Below, piece after piece: positions 27,652 through 34,918 of a DNA stretch of 47,950 bases. Every line of letters begins with the position of its first letter. Position 1 is the first letter of the stretch. Origin of the DNA: Paracoccaceae bacterium (GTDB lineage Bacteria > Pseudomonadota > Alphaproteobacteria > Rhodobacterales > Rhodobacteraceae); contig JAHDEX010000030.1 of NCBI GenBank assembly GCA_020628545.1, positions 1 through 47,950 of the forward strand. Reading direction: 5' to 3'. The notes beneath the pieces were generated by a model, which did not search any database, was not told the origin of the DNA, and was given only the letters and a program-made list of their open reading frames with translations. Both the position numbers and the translations under genes were made by a program.

Positions 27652-28277
27652 CCGGTCGGATCATTCGCGACCAGACCGACCTTGCTGAGGGCACGACCTA
27701 TCTTGCGCAGGTTGAGCCGCGGTTCCGGCCGTTTATTGCGGCGCTTGAGCCGCTGCCTTTGCGCTTGAAACCAGATGGGTTTGCGCAGGTGCTTTTTGCA
27801 ATTGTGGGGCAGCAGGTGAGTGTTGCCTCTGCTGAGGCCGTGTGGGCGCGGTTGGTTGATGTTGGCTTTGATGACCCCTCAAACGTGAGACAAGCATCGG
27901 AAGCCGACCTACGCGCCTGTGGCTTGTCTCGTCAAAAGGTGCGGTACGCCTACGCCTTGGCCGAAGCAAACATCGATTACGCGGAATTGCGTGAAGCCAG
28001 CGACGCAGAGGTCATCGCGACGCTGACGTCCGTGACGGGGATCGGTCTTTGGACGGCAGAGATATATTTGATGTTCTCATTAGGTCGCGCCGATGCCTTT
28101 GCGGCAGGTGATCTTGCGATCCAGATCGCCATTCAGGAGATCTTTGCCTTGAATGCGCGCCCCACGGAACGCGAAACCCGCGCAATTGCCGCACCCTGGT
28201 CGCCATGGCGGTCGGTTGCGGCGCGGTTGCTGTGGTCGTATTACCTCGACACCAAGCAAAGGGAAGGCATCAGATGA
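27648..28277 (+). CDS. AlkA-like DNA-3-methyladenine glycosylase (HhH-GPD family)
   Basis: A 209-residue base-excision repair glycosylase. The HhH-GPD core runs FAQVLFAIVGQQVSVASAEAVW, then the hairpin LTSVTGIGLWTAEIYLMFSLG, then the catalytic aspartate in ADAFAAGDLAIQ. It lacks the FeS cysteines of Nth/MutY. Such enzymes remove alkylated purines. The GTG start at 27648 overlaps the cobK stop (GTGA); a TTG at 27633 is less likely. Its inclusion in a cobalamin transcript is odd but may be incidental. A second alkylation-repair gene, ada, lies 12 kb away. Confidence 0.85.
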   Translation: MTGRIIRDQTDLAEGTTYLAQVEPRFRPFIAALEPLPLRLKPDGFAQVLFAIVGQQVSVASAEAVWARLVDVGFDDPSNVRQASEADLRACGLSRQKVRYAYALAEANIDYAELREASDAEVIATLTSVTGIGLWTAEIYLMFSLGRADAFAAGDLAIQIAIQEIFALNARPTERETRAIAAPWSPWRSVAARLLWSYYLDTKQREGIR

Positions 28278-28939
28278 CGCGCGCATTGAACGCAGGCCGG
28301 AAAGAACCGGTATCGGGAGAGACACGCTCTGCGGTTGTCTTCCTTCACGGATATGGCGCGAATGGCGCGGACCTTTTGGGGCTCGCGGACCCGCTGGGTG
28401 AACATCTACCCGATACTCTTTTTCTGGCCCCCGACGCACCCGAGGCGTGCCTAGGCGCGCCAATGGGCTTTCAGTGGTTTCCGATCCCGTGGATTGATGG
28501 GTCTTCGGAAGAGGAATCGCGGGCGGGGCTTTATCGCGCAGCCGATGATCTGAATGCGTTTCTCGATGGCGTCATGGTCGACGAGGACCTGTTGCCGGAG
28601 CAAGTGGTGGTGCTGGGCTTCAGCCAAGGCACAATGATGGCATTGCACGTGCTGCCGCGTCGTGAGGACCCGGTTGCGGGGATCGTGGCCTTCTCGGGTC
28701 GGCTGTTGGAGCCAGAGCTGTTGGAAGATGAAGTCCAATGTCGCCCGCCGGTCTTGCTGATCCACGGCGATCAGGACGACGTTGTGCCACCGCAATCCCT
28801 GCCTTTGGCCGCCGAGGCACTGCAAGGGGCGGGCTGGAAAGAGGTCTATGCTCACGTCATGAAAGGCACTGGCCACGGCATCGCGCCTGACGGTCTGAGC
28901 GTCGCGCTTGCGTTTATGCAGGAACGGTTGGGCGTTTAG
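28274..28939 (+). CDS. Phospholipase/carboxylesterase family serine hydrolase
   Basis: A 221-residue alpha/beta hydrolase of the carboxylesterase type II (EstB/YpfH-like) family. Seen are VVFLHGYGANGADLLGL (oxyanion strand), the nucleophile elbow VVLGFSQGTMMALH, the acid IHGDQDDVVPPQ and the histidine in KGTGHGIAPDG, so the triad is complete. These act on short acyl esters or thioesters; the substrate is unknown. ATG 28274 overlaps the glycosylase stop, and AAGGGAAGG lies upstream. It is the last gene of the cbiD-cobK run. Confidence 0.9.
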   Translation: MTRALNAGRKEPVSGETRSAVVFLHGYGANGADLLGLADPLGEHLPDTLFLAPDAPEACLGAPMGFQWFPIPWIDGSSEEESRAGLYRAADDLNAFLDGVMVDEDLLPEQVVVLGFSQGTMMALHVLPRREDPVAGIVAFSGRLLEPELLEDEVQCRPPVLLIHGDQDDVVPPQSLPLAAEALQGAGWKEVYAHVMKGTGHGIAPDGLSVALAFMQERLGV

Positions 28940-29027
28940 GTTTTTTTGTTGCCCGTTTTCTCAACACGATTGTTGAGCTTCTCATTGTCATAGTTCTGAA
29001 ACCTTCCCCTGCGAAGGCTGCGACATA

Positions 29028-29106
29028 TAGGGCCCTAATCGGGAATTGCCCTTTGGGTTTTACCAGATATAGTCCCTCTTAAGCGGCCGGAGCGGGGCTC
29101 CCGCTC
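29028..29106 (+). promoter_or_regulatory. Structured leader before the HNH gene
   Basis: The 204-bp gap before the HNH gene holds the palindrome TAGGGCCCTA (29028-29037) and a GC-rich hairpin GAGCGGG-GCT-CCCGCTC (29090-29106), 38 bases before the start codon. A further inverted repeat CTCAACA-CGAT-TGTTGAG lies at 28960-28977 after the esterase gene. These suggest a structured 5' UTR. No known riboswitch class is evident. Confidence 0.35.
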
Positions 29107-29143
29107 TGCACCTCCGGGCGACAGAGCAGGAAAGACTTTGACG

Positions 29144-29728
29144 ATGAACGGCGACTTTCGAACGAATTTTGTACGCGAAGCAAGCGGGCTCAAACATTTC
29201 CCTGCGCTGGTGCTGAACGCGGACTACAGACCACTTTCGTACTACCCCCTGTCGCTATGGCCGTGGCAGGACGCGGTAAAAGCCGCCTGGCTGGACCGCG
29301 TGGATATCGTGGCTGAATATGATGAGGTTGTTCACAGCCCCTCAACAGAGATTCATATCCCTTCCGTTGTCGTGCTGCGTGACTATGTGAAACCGCAGAA
29401 AACGGTGGCTTTCACGCGCTTTAACCTGTTCCTGAGGGACGAGTTCCGTTGCCAGTACTGTGGCACGAAAGGGGAGCTGACCTTCGACCATGTCATTCCG
29501 CGCGCAAGTGGGGGGATCACATCATGGGAGAATGTTGTCGCGGCGTGTGGACCCTGCAACTTGAAGAAGGGCTCGCGCAGTTTACGCCAGACGGGCATGC
29601 ATTTGCGCAAGCCGCCACGCCGCCCGGAAGCCGCGCAATTGCAGAACAACGGACGCAAGTTCCCGCCGAATTATCTGCATGAGAGTTGGATGGACTTCCT
29701 TTATTGGGATGCAGAACTCGAAGCGTAA
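29144..29728 (+). CDS. HNH endonuclease
   Basis: A 194-residue protein common as a single gene in alphaproteobacteria. The N-terminal ~100 residues carry ALVLNADYRPLSYYPLSLWPWQDAVKAAW and VVLRDYV. The HNH core then has CQYCGTKGELTFDHVIPRASGG and ENVVAACGPCNLKKG, with two CxxC zinc pairs and the catalytic DH. The role is not established; family members are often assumed to act in DNA processing or defence. ATG 29144 is used, with AGGAAAG upstream; an in-frame TTG at 29138 is also possible. It lies alone before the zwf operon. Confidence 0.88.
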   Translation: MNGDFRTNFVREASGLKHFPALVLNADYRPLSYYPLSLWPWQDAVKAAWLDRVDIVAEYDEVVHSPSTEIHIPSVVVLRDYVKPQKTVAFTRFNLFLRDEFRCQYCGTKGELTFDHVIPRASGGITSWENVVAACGPCNLKKGSRSLRQTGMHLRKPPRRPEAAQLQNNGRKFPPNYLHESWMDFLYWDAELEA

Positions 29729-29775
29729 GCACCTTAGCGCTGGACCTGACGTCGTGCGCGGCGTAAATGGACCTC

Positions 29776-29787
29776 GTTAGCGCTAAC
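29776..29787. promoter_or_regulatory. LacI-type palindromic operator upstream of zwf
   Basis: GTTAGCGCTAAC is a perfect 12-bp palindrome with the central CG of LacI-family sites, 38 bp before the zwf start. A partial copy, TTAGCGCT, lies at 29734-29741, about 42 bp upstream, which could allow looping or cooperative binding. Similar NTTAGCGCTAAN-type sites are bound by LacI-family sugar regulators in alphaproteobacteria. The cognate regulator is not in the window. Confidence 0.65.
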
Positions 29788-29825
29788 AAGGCGCCAAGTA
29801 CAAGCCACATCAAGGGGGCATTCGC

Positions 29826-31277
29826 ATGGTTGCACGCGTCATTCCGGTCGACACTTTCGATCTAGTGATTTTCGGAGGGACAGGCGATTTGGCCCGGCGC
29901 AAAATTCTGCCGGGTTTGTTCCGCCGCTTTCTTGCCGGTCAGATGCCTGACGGGTCGCGGATCATCGGGGCTGCCCGTTCTGACTTGGATGACGCCGCTT
30001 ATCAATCCATGATCTCGGACGCGATTGATGAATTCGGCGGACCTGAGAAGGACGACAAAGAAGGGCGGAAAGCGTTCCTGGCCTGCCTCGGGTATGTCCA
30101 GATTGACGCCAAAGGCACCGACGGCTGGAAAGACCTTGCCAAGCTGATCCGCGAGAACGTCGTGCAGGCGTTTTACTTTTCTGTGGCGCCGTCGCTTTTC
30201 GGCGATCTTGCTGAGCGTCTGATGAAGCACAAGATCGCGACGCCGCACAGCCGTGTAGTTGTTGAAAAGCCTTTTGGGCGGGATCTGGAAAGCGCAAAGG
30301 CGCTGAATAAAACGCTCGCGACGCATTTCGACGAAAGCCAGATCTATCGCATTGACCATTACCTGGGGAAAGAGACGGTTCAGAATTTGATGGCAGTGCG
30401 TTTCGGCAACGTGTTGTTCGAACCTCTTTGGAACAATCACTACGTGGATCACATCCAGATCACGGTTGCAGAAACCGTTGGCGTAGGTGGGCGTGGCGCT
30501 TACTACGACCGCTCTGGTGCGATGCGTGACATGGTGCAAAACCACCTGATGCAACTTTTGTGCCTGATCGCGATGGAGCCGCCATCGCAGTTTGGTGCGG
30601 ATGCGGTGCGCGACGAGAAGCTGAAGGTCATCCGCGCTTTGCAGCCGATTGAACCGCATCACATTGTACGTGGTCAGTATGATGCCGGCGCAGACACAGC
30701 AAGCTACCGCGAGGATGCGGAGAACCCGCGCAGCTTTACCGAGAGCTTCATCGCGATGAAGACACACATCTCAAACTGGCGGTGGTCCGGGGTGCCGTTC
30801 TATTTGCGCACCGGCAAGCGCATGAAAGCCAGGTCTTCTGAAATCACGGTCGTGTTCCAAAGCCTTGGACACTCGATCTTTGAGGGCGAGGAGTCGCTGC
30901 CGAATATATTGTCGATCCATCTGCAACCAAATGAGGGCATGGACCTTCAGGTGACGATCAAGGAACCCGGGCCCGGTGGCATGCGTTTGGTGAGTGTGCC
31001 GCTTGATATGACCTTTGCAGATGCGCTCGGGGATTCGGATATTGAAGTGACGGACGCGTATGAGCGACTGATCATGGACGTTATTCGCGGCAACCAGACG
31101 CTCTTTATGCGTGGGGATGAAGTGGAAGCCGCGTGGGCCTGGACTGATCCAATCATCGCCGGCTGGGAGGCCCGCAATGACGTGCCGAAAACCTATGAAC
31201 CGGGGTCAACCGGGCCGGAAGACGCGTTGATGCTGCTACATCGCGATGGCCGAAAGTGGCGCGAAGTCAAAGGATAA
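29826..31277 (+). CDS. zwf: Glucose-6-phosphate 1-dehydrogenase
   Basis: A 483-residue NADP(-NAD)-dependent enzyme oxidising glucose-6-phosphate to 6-phosphogluconolactone, the entry to the Entner-Doudoroff and pentose phosphate routes. The N-terminus has the nucleotide-binding FDLVIFGGTGDLARRKILPGL. The active-site signature is RIDHYLGKETVQN, preceded by VVVEKPFGRDLESA. The C-terminal substrate domain includes FYLRTGKRMKARSSEITV and AWAWTDPII. It is first in a tight operon, with pgl starting 4 bp after its stop. A LacI-type palindrome precedes it. Confidence 0.96.
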   Translation: MVARVIPVDTFDLVIFGGTGDLARRKILPGLFRRFLAGQMPDGSRIIGAARSDLDDAAYQSMISDAIDEFGGPEKDDKEGRKAFLACLGYVQIDAKGTDGWKDLAKLIRENVVQAFYFSVAPSLFGDLAERLMKHKIATPHSRVVVEKPFGRDLESAKALNKTLATHFDESQIYRIDHYLGKETVQNLMAVRFGNVLFEPLWNNHYVDHIQITVAETVGVGGRGAYYDRSGAMRDMVQNHLMQLLCLIAMEPPSQFGADAVRDEKLKVIRALQPIEPHHIVRGQYDAGADTASYREDAENPRSFTESFIAMKTHISNWRWSGVPFYLRTGKRMKARSSEITVVFQSLGHSIFEGEESLPNILSIHLQPNEGMDLQVTIKEPGPGGMRLVSVPLDMTFADALGDSDIEVTDAYERLIMDVIRGNQTLFMRGDEVEAAWAWTDPIIAGWEARNDVPKTYEPGSTGPEDALMLLHRDGRKWREVKG

Positions 31278-31281
31278 GCTG

Positions 31282-31953
31282 ATGGAGTTCGTGGAATACC
31301 CCGACGCCGAAATGATGATGATGGACCTGGCCAACAGGTTGGCCGGTGAGTTGCGTACTGCGCTTCAAAATGAAGAGCGGGTCTCATTTGCGGTGCCCGG
31401 TGGCACAACGCCCGGTCCGATCTTTGATGAGCTGAACGCCGTTGATCTCGATTGGGGCAGGATCAGTGTGATGCTGACCGATGAACGATGGGTGCCCGAA
31501 ACATCAGAGCGATCAAACACGCGCTTGCTGAAGTCCCGACTGTTGCAGAACCATGCGGCGGCCGCGCAATTCGTCCCGTTCTACACCGAGGCGGCAACCC
31601 CAGAGGATGGCATCCCGGGGCTGGCAGCAGATGTGGACGCGGTATTGCCGTTGTCAGTCCTGTTGCTTGGCATGGGCGCGGATATGCATACCGCCAGCAT
31701 CTTTCCGGGCGCGGACCTCTTGGAAACGGCGCTGAACGGAAATGACACCTTAGTGCCGATGCGCGCACCGGGTGCGCCTGAGCCGCGCATCACCCTGTCT
31801 GCAAAGGTCCTGAAGGATGCGATGAACACGCATGTCGTCATCAAAGGTGCGGACAAGCGTGAAGCCTTGGAGCGCGCACAAAACCTGTCGCCAATGGAGG
31901 CGCCGGTCGCCGCCATTCTGCCGCACGCCACCGTTCATTGGGCTGAAGGATAA
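31282..31953 (+). CDS. pgl: 6-phosphogluconolactonase
   Basis: A 223-residue DevB/SOL-type lactonase that hydrolyses 6-phosphogluconolactone made by Zwf. It resembles the NagB fold: [18 protein letters not shown], the [21 protein letters not shown] signature, [17 protein letters not shown] and RITLSAKVL. The length is typical. ATG 31282 follows the zwf TAA by 4 bp, and pgi follows 4 bp after its own stop, showing a compact operon. Confidence 0.94.
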   Translation: MEFVEYPDAEMMMMDLANRLAGELRTALQNEERVSFAVPGGTTPGPIFDELNAVDLDWGRISVMLTDERWVPETSERSNTRLLKSRLLQNHAAAAQFVPFYTEAATPEDGIPGLAADVDAVLPLSVLLLGMGADMHTASIFPGADLLETALNGNDTLVPMRAPGAPEPRITLSAKVLKDAMNTHVVIKGADKREALERAQNLSPMEAPVAAILPHATVHWAEG

Positions 31954-31957
31954 GCAC

Positions 31958-33556
31958 ATGTGGAACGCACTGAAAAAACACCATGAATCCGTCGCCGATC
32001 GTCGCTTCATTGAGATGCTTGATGGGGCACGCGCCGAGGATTTCAGCGCGACGACACAGGATATGCGGCTTGATTACGCGAAGACCAATATCGATGCGGA
32101 TGGCCGCGATCTTTTGATCGGCTTGCTTGACGATGCAGATGTGGGTGCAAAGCGCGACGCGATGTTTTCTGGCACCGCCATCAATGAAACAGAAGGGCGC
32201 GCCGTGCTGCACACGGCACTGCGGAACCTTGATGGCGACCCGGTAATCGTCGACGGCGAAGACGTGATGCCCGGGGTTCTGGCGACACTCGACGCGATGT
32301 CTGCATTTGCGTCATCGGTCCGCGACGGCAGCTTTGAAGGGCAGGGTGGCAAGATCACCGATGTTGTGAATATCGGCATCGGCGGATCCGACCTTGGACC
32401 CGCGATGGCGGTCAAGGCATTGGCGCCCTATCATGACGGGCCACGTTGCCATTTTGTGTCGAACGTCGACCCTGCTGACGTGGCGCAAGTTCTGCGCAGC
32501 TGCGACCCGGCTACAACTTTGGTGATCGTCGCTTCAAAGACATTTACCACAATTGAAACGATGACAAACGCGCGCACGGCAAAGGCGTGGATGGCCGAGT
32601 CTGTGTCGGACGTCGGCGCGCAATTTGCGGCCCTTTCGACCGCGGAAGATAAGACAGCTGCCTTTGGCATCGCGCCGGAACGCGTGTTTGGTTTCGAAGA
32701 CTGGGTTGGCGGTCGCTATTCGATGTGGGGGCCAATCGGTCTGTCGCTGATGATTGCGATCGGTCCTGACGCCTTCAAAGCCTTCCTTCGCGGCGGTCAG
32801 GCGATGGACACGCATTTTAGGTCTGCCGCGTGGTCTGAAAACCTGCCTGCCTTGTTGGCTTTGGTTGGGATTTGGCACAATCAGATCTGCGGCTATGCGA
32901 CACGTGCGGTCTTGCCCTACGACAACAACTTGGCGCGGCTGCCCGCCTACCTGCAGCAGCTTGAAATGGAAAGTAATGGCAAAGGCGTCAGCATGGATGG
33001 CGCTGACCTGACTTTGCATTCCGGCCCTGTTGTGTGGGGAGAGCCGGGCACCAACGGCCAACACGCTTTCTATCAATTGATCCACCAAGGGACACGCGTC
33101 ATCCCGTGTGAGTTTCTGGTAGCCGCCCGCGGCCACGACGATGCGCTTCACCACCAGCATCAACTGCTTGTTGCAAACTGTCTTGCGCAATCCGAGGCCC
33201 TGATGAAAGGGCGCACGTTCGCAGAGGCAAAAGCTAAAGTTGCCGACAAGTTTAGCGGCGAAGAACTTGACCGGCAGGCCAAACATCGCGTCTTTCCGGG
33301 CAATCGACCATCGATCACGCTCACCTATCCGCAGCTGACCCCCTTTGTCTTGGGCCAGATCATCGCGCTTTATGAGCACCGGGTCTTTGTCGAAGGTGTC
33401 GTCCTCGGCATCAACTCTTACGATCAATGGGGTGTCGAGCTTGGCAAAGAGTTGGCAACCGCGCTGCAGCCGGTCGTTGAAGGGGCAGAGGCAGCCGACC
33501 AGAAGGACGGATCAACAGCCGCGCTTGTTGCGCATTTGAGAACACACGGCGTCTAA
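31958..33556 (+). CDS. pgi: Glucose-6-phosphate isomerase
   Basis: A 532-residue enzyme interconverting glucose-6-phosphate and fructose-6-phosphate. Diagnostic segments are [47 protein letters not shown], the [15 protein letters not shown] signature with the active-site glutamate, [19 protein letters not shown] with the catalytic histidine region, and [14 protein letters not shown] near the end. In an ED-using host it recycles triose-derived fructose-6-phosphate to feed Zwf. The ATG at 31958 is four bases after the pgl stop. Confidence 0.96.
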   Translation: MWNALKKHHESVADRRFIEMLDGARAEDFSATTQDMRLDYAKTNIDADGRDLLIGLLDDADVGAKRDAMFSGTAINETEGRAVLHTALRNLDGDPVIVDGEDVMPGVLATLDAMSAFASSVRDGSFEGQGGKITDVVNIGIGGSDLGPAMAVKALAPYHDGPRCHFVSNVDPADVAQVLRSCDPATTLVIVASKTFTTIETMTNARTAKAWMAESVSDVGAQFAALSTAEDKTAAFGIAPERVFGFEDWVGGRYSMWGPIGLSLMIAIGPDAFKAFLRGGQAMDTHFRSAAWSENLPALLALVGIWHNQICGYATRAVLPYDNNLARLPAYLQQLEMESNGKGVSMDGADLTLHSGPVVWGEPGTNGQHAFYQLIHQGTRVIPCEFLVAARGHDDALHHQHQLLVANCLAQSEALMKGRTFAEAKAKVADKFSGEELDRQAKHRVFPGNRPSITLTYPQLTPFVLGQIIALYEHRVFVEGVVLGINSYDQWGVELGKELATALQPVVEGAEAADQKDGSTAALVAHLRTHGV

Positions 33557-33607
33557 ATGTCCTGATTGTGTCATGGTGTCGCCGCAACCATCGGGTAGCG
33601 CAGCGTC

Positions 33608-34066
33608 ATGATTGCTCAGCTTATCCCTTATGCCGTTGCGGCAACCTTGGTCATCGCGACCGTGATCGACATGCGCACGGGCAAAATCCCGAACTGGCTG
33701 TCGTACATCTTCTTTGGGCTCTTTATCGTGCTTGTTGCCGTCAGCCCCGACAAGGCGGCGTTCGCTTGGCAATTGGGGTTTGCGCTTGGGGCCTTCGCAA
33801 TTGGCCTGGTTCTTTACGCGTTGCTGGGATTTGGTGCCGGAGCGGTGAAGCTCTTGTTTGGCGCAGCCCTCTTTATGCCCATGGAACATCCATTCAAGAT
33901 CATCGGTTTGATGCTGCTTACGCTTTTTGTCGGTGGCCTGATCGTCAACCTTGTCCGCGCGAAGTTTGGGCGAGAGGACAGCAATTGGCGTGTCTTGCAG
34001 GAACGGGTGATGCCGATGAGCTTGCCCGTCGCAGCAACAAGCCTCATCTCAATTTTCTGGCTCTAA
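33608..34066 (+). CDS. Prepilin peptidase (A24, CpaA/TadV-like) with altered catalytic motif
   Basis: A 152-residue membrane protein with about four or five helices. The first catalytic region is intact: Asp21 in VIDMRTGKIPNWLS. The second family motif GxGD-x-K-L reads GAGAVKLL, so the second catalytic aspartate is Ala79 (codon GCG). A24 peptidases need both aspartates for prepilin cleavage, so this protein is probably inactive as a peptidase or has another role. No Flp pilin or tad genes are present. It lies 51 bp after pgi, without a clear Shine-Dalgarno, and ends against the thioesterase gene, sharing CTAA. Confidence 0.8.
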   Translation: MIAQLIPYAVAATLVIATVIDMRTGKIPNWLSYIFFGLFIVLVAVSPDKAAFAWQLGFALGAFAIGLVLYALLGFGAGAVKLLFGAALFMPMEHPFKIIGLMLLTLFVGGLIVNLVRAKFGREDSNWRVLQERVMPMSLPVAATSLISIFWL

Positions 34067-34533
34067 AGCTGGACTGCGCCGTCGCGGTCGATGAACTTTT
34101 GGCGCCAGTTATCAGGAAGCGGGATCTTTTTGTTTTCGGGGGACAGACAGACGATCACGGCATGACCGGTCGTGGTGAGAGTGCCGCGCACGTACACACC
34201 GTATTGCATCGTGAAACTGGAATTGCGCAGCTCAACAGTGCGCCCGGTGAGGATGTAATCGTCGCCCAGTTTCACCTCAGCTTTGAAGTCTAAGCCGATG
34301 TTGCGCAGCACAATTTTGGGTCGGGTGCCGCGCTCCATCTCATCCCCGTAAGAGCGAAAATAGGAGATGCGCAGGTTTTCAAACCAGCGCAGGTAGACGG
34401 CGTTGTTCACATGCGCTAGCACATCGAGTTCCCCAAACCGGACCCGGTCCATCAGACCAAATGTCCAGGGTTCTGGCACACCGGAGCTGCGAAGTTGTTC
34501 AACAGTCAGCGGCGTCAGATAGGGAAGGTCCAT
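34063..34533 (-). CDS. Hotdog-fold acyl-CoA thioesterase
   Basis: A 156-residue protein of the 4-hydroxybenzoyl-CoA thioesterase/YbgC type. The core is VRFGELDVLAHVNNAVYLRWFENLRISYF, in which the Asp of ELDVLAHVNN is the family's active-site residue. The hotdog beta-sheet follows (DDYILTGRTVELRNSSFTMQYGVYV). It hydrolyses some acyl-CoA or acyl-ACP; the identity is unknown. It starts 24 bases downstream of the tRNA-Gly 3' end on the same strand. Confidence 0.85.
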   Translation of the reverse strand: MDLPYLTPLTVEQLRSSGVPEPWTFGLMDRVRFGELDVLAHVNNAVYLRWFENLRISYFRSYGDEMERGTRPKIVLRNIGLDFKAEVKLGDDYILTGRTVELRNSSFTMQYGVYVRGTLTTTGHAVIVCLSPENKKIPLPDNWRQKFIDRDGAVQL

Positions 34534-34557
34534 GGCAGTCGATCAGTCTGGAAATGC

Positions 34558-34631
34558 TGGAGCGGGTAACGGGAATCGAACCCGTAACTGAAGCTTGGGA
34601 AGCTTTCGTGATACCTTTTCACCATACCCGC
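34558..34631 (-). tRNA. tRNA-Gly(CCC)
   Basis: A 74-nt tRNA, including the encoded CCA. It has acceptor arms GCGGGTA and TACCCGC, the D-arm after ATGGTGAAAAGGTATCAC, an anticodon loop TTCCCAA giving anticodon CCC, and a T-arm ACGGGTTCGATTCCCGT with the invariant TTCGA. The outermost anticodon-stem pair is A-C, which is tolerated. The thioesterase gene begins 24 bp downstream. Confidence 0.95.
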
Positions 34632-34778
34632 GCGTGTGCGTGAGATATGCGGGTGGCCAAAGGCCGTCAATGGTCATTCAGCACAATTGGCGCGCGCGGT
34701 GATTGTCCCCAATGCGCGCAATAACATGGATTGCTGGGTTCTGAAGGTGTTGCAAGCTGACGATACGTCATGTCGGAG

Positions 34779-34820
34779 AATCGACAAAATCACACAATCG
34801 ACAAAGTCCTGCCGTCGATT
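34779..34820. repeat. Direct repeats AATCGACAAA plus an inverted copy upstream of the TRAP-protein gene
   Basis: AATCGACAAA occurs at 34779-34788 and 34796-34805, 17 bp apart, and CGTCGATT, the reverse of AATCGACG, lies at 34813-34820. They sit about 100-140 bp before the TRAP-protein start, on nearly the same helix-face repeat. They may be tandem regulator half-sites. The rest of the 287-bp gap (34632-34918) contains no gene I can support. Confidence 0.4.
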
Positions 34821-34918
34821 TGGCGAGATGCAGTTGACAATCAACCCTAACAAGAGCGCCGCACGTCGATGCGCGCAACAAACGAGTCAGTGATCAAACT
34901 TCGATAAGGCAGTCAGCA

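Noticed and set aside
29862..30767. Minus-strand open frame antisense to zwf
   Set aside because: Shadow of zwf, rich in His/Arg/Cys without hydrophobic core or motifs.
32534..33427. Minus-strand open frame antisense to pgi
   Set aside because: Mirror of strongly coding pgi sequence; no independent ribosome-binding site or motif.
34636..34893. 85-codon open frame after tRNA-Gly
   Set aside because: It starts at the tRNA edge, has no good ribosome-binding site and a random-looking composition; the area is better read as the TRAP-gene control region.
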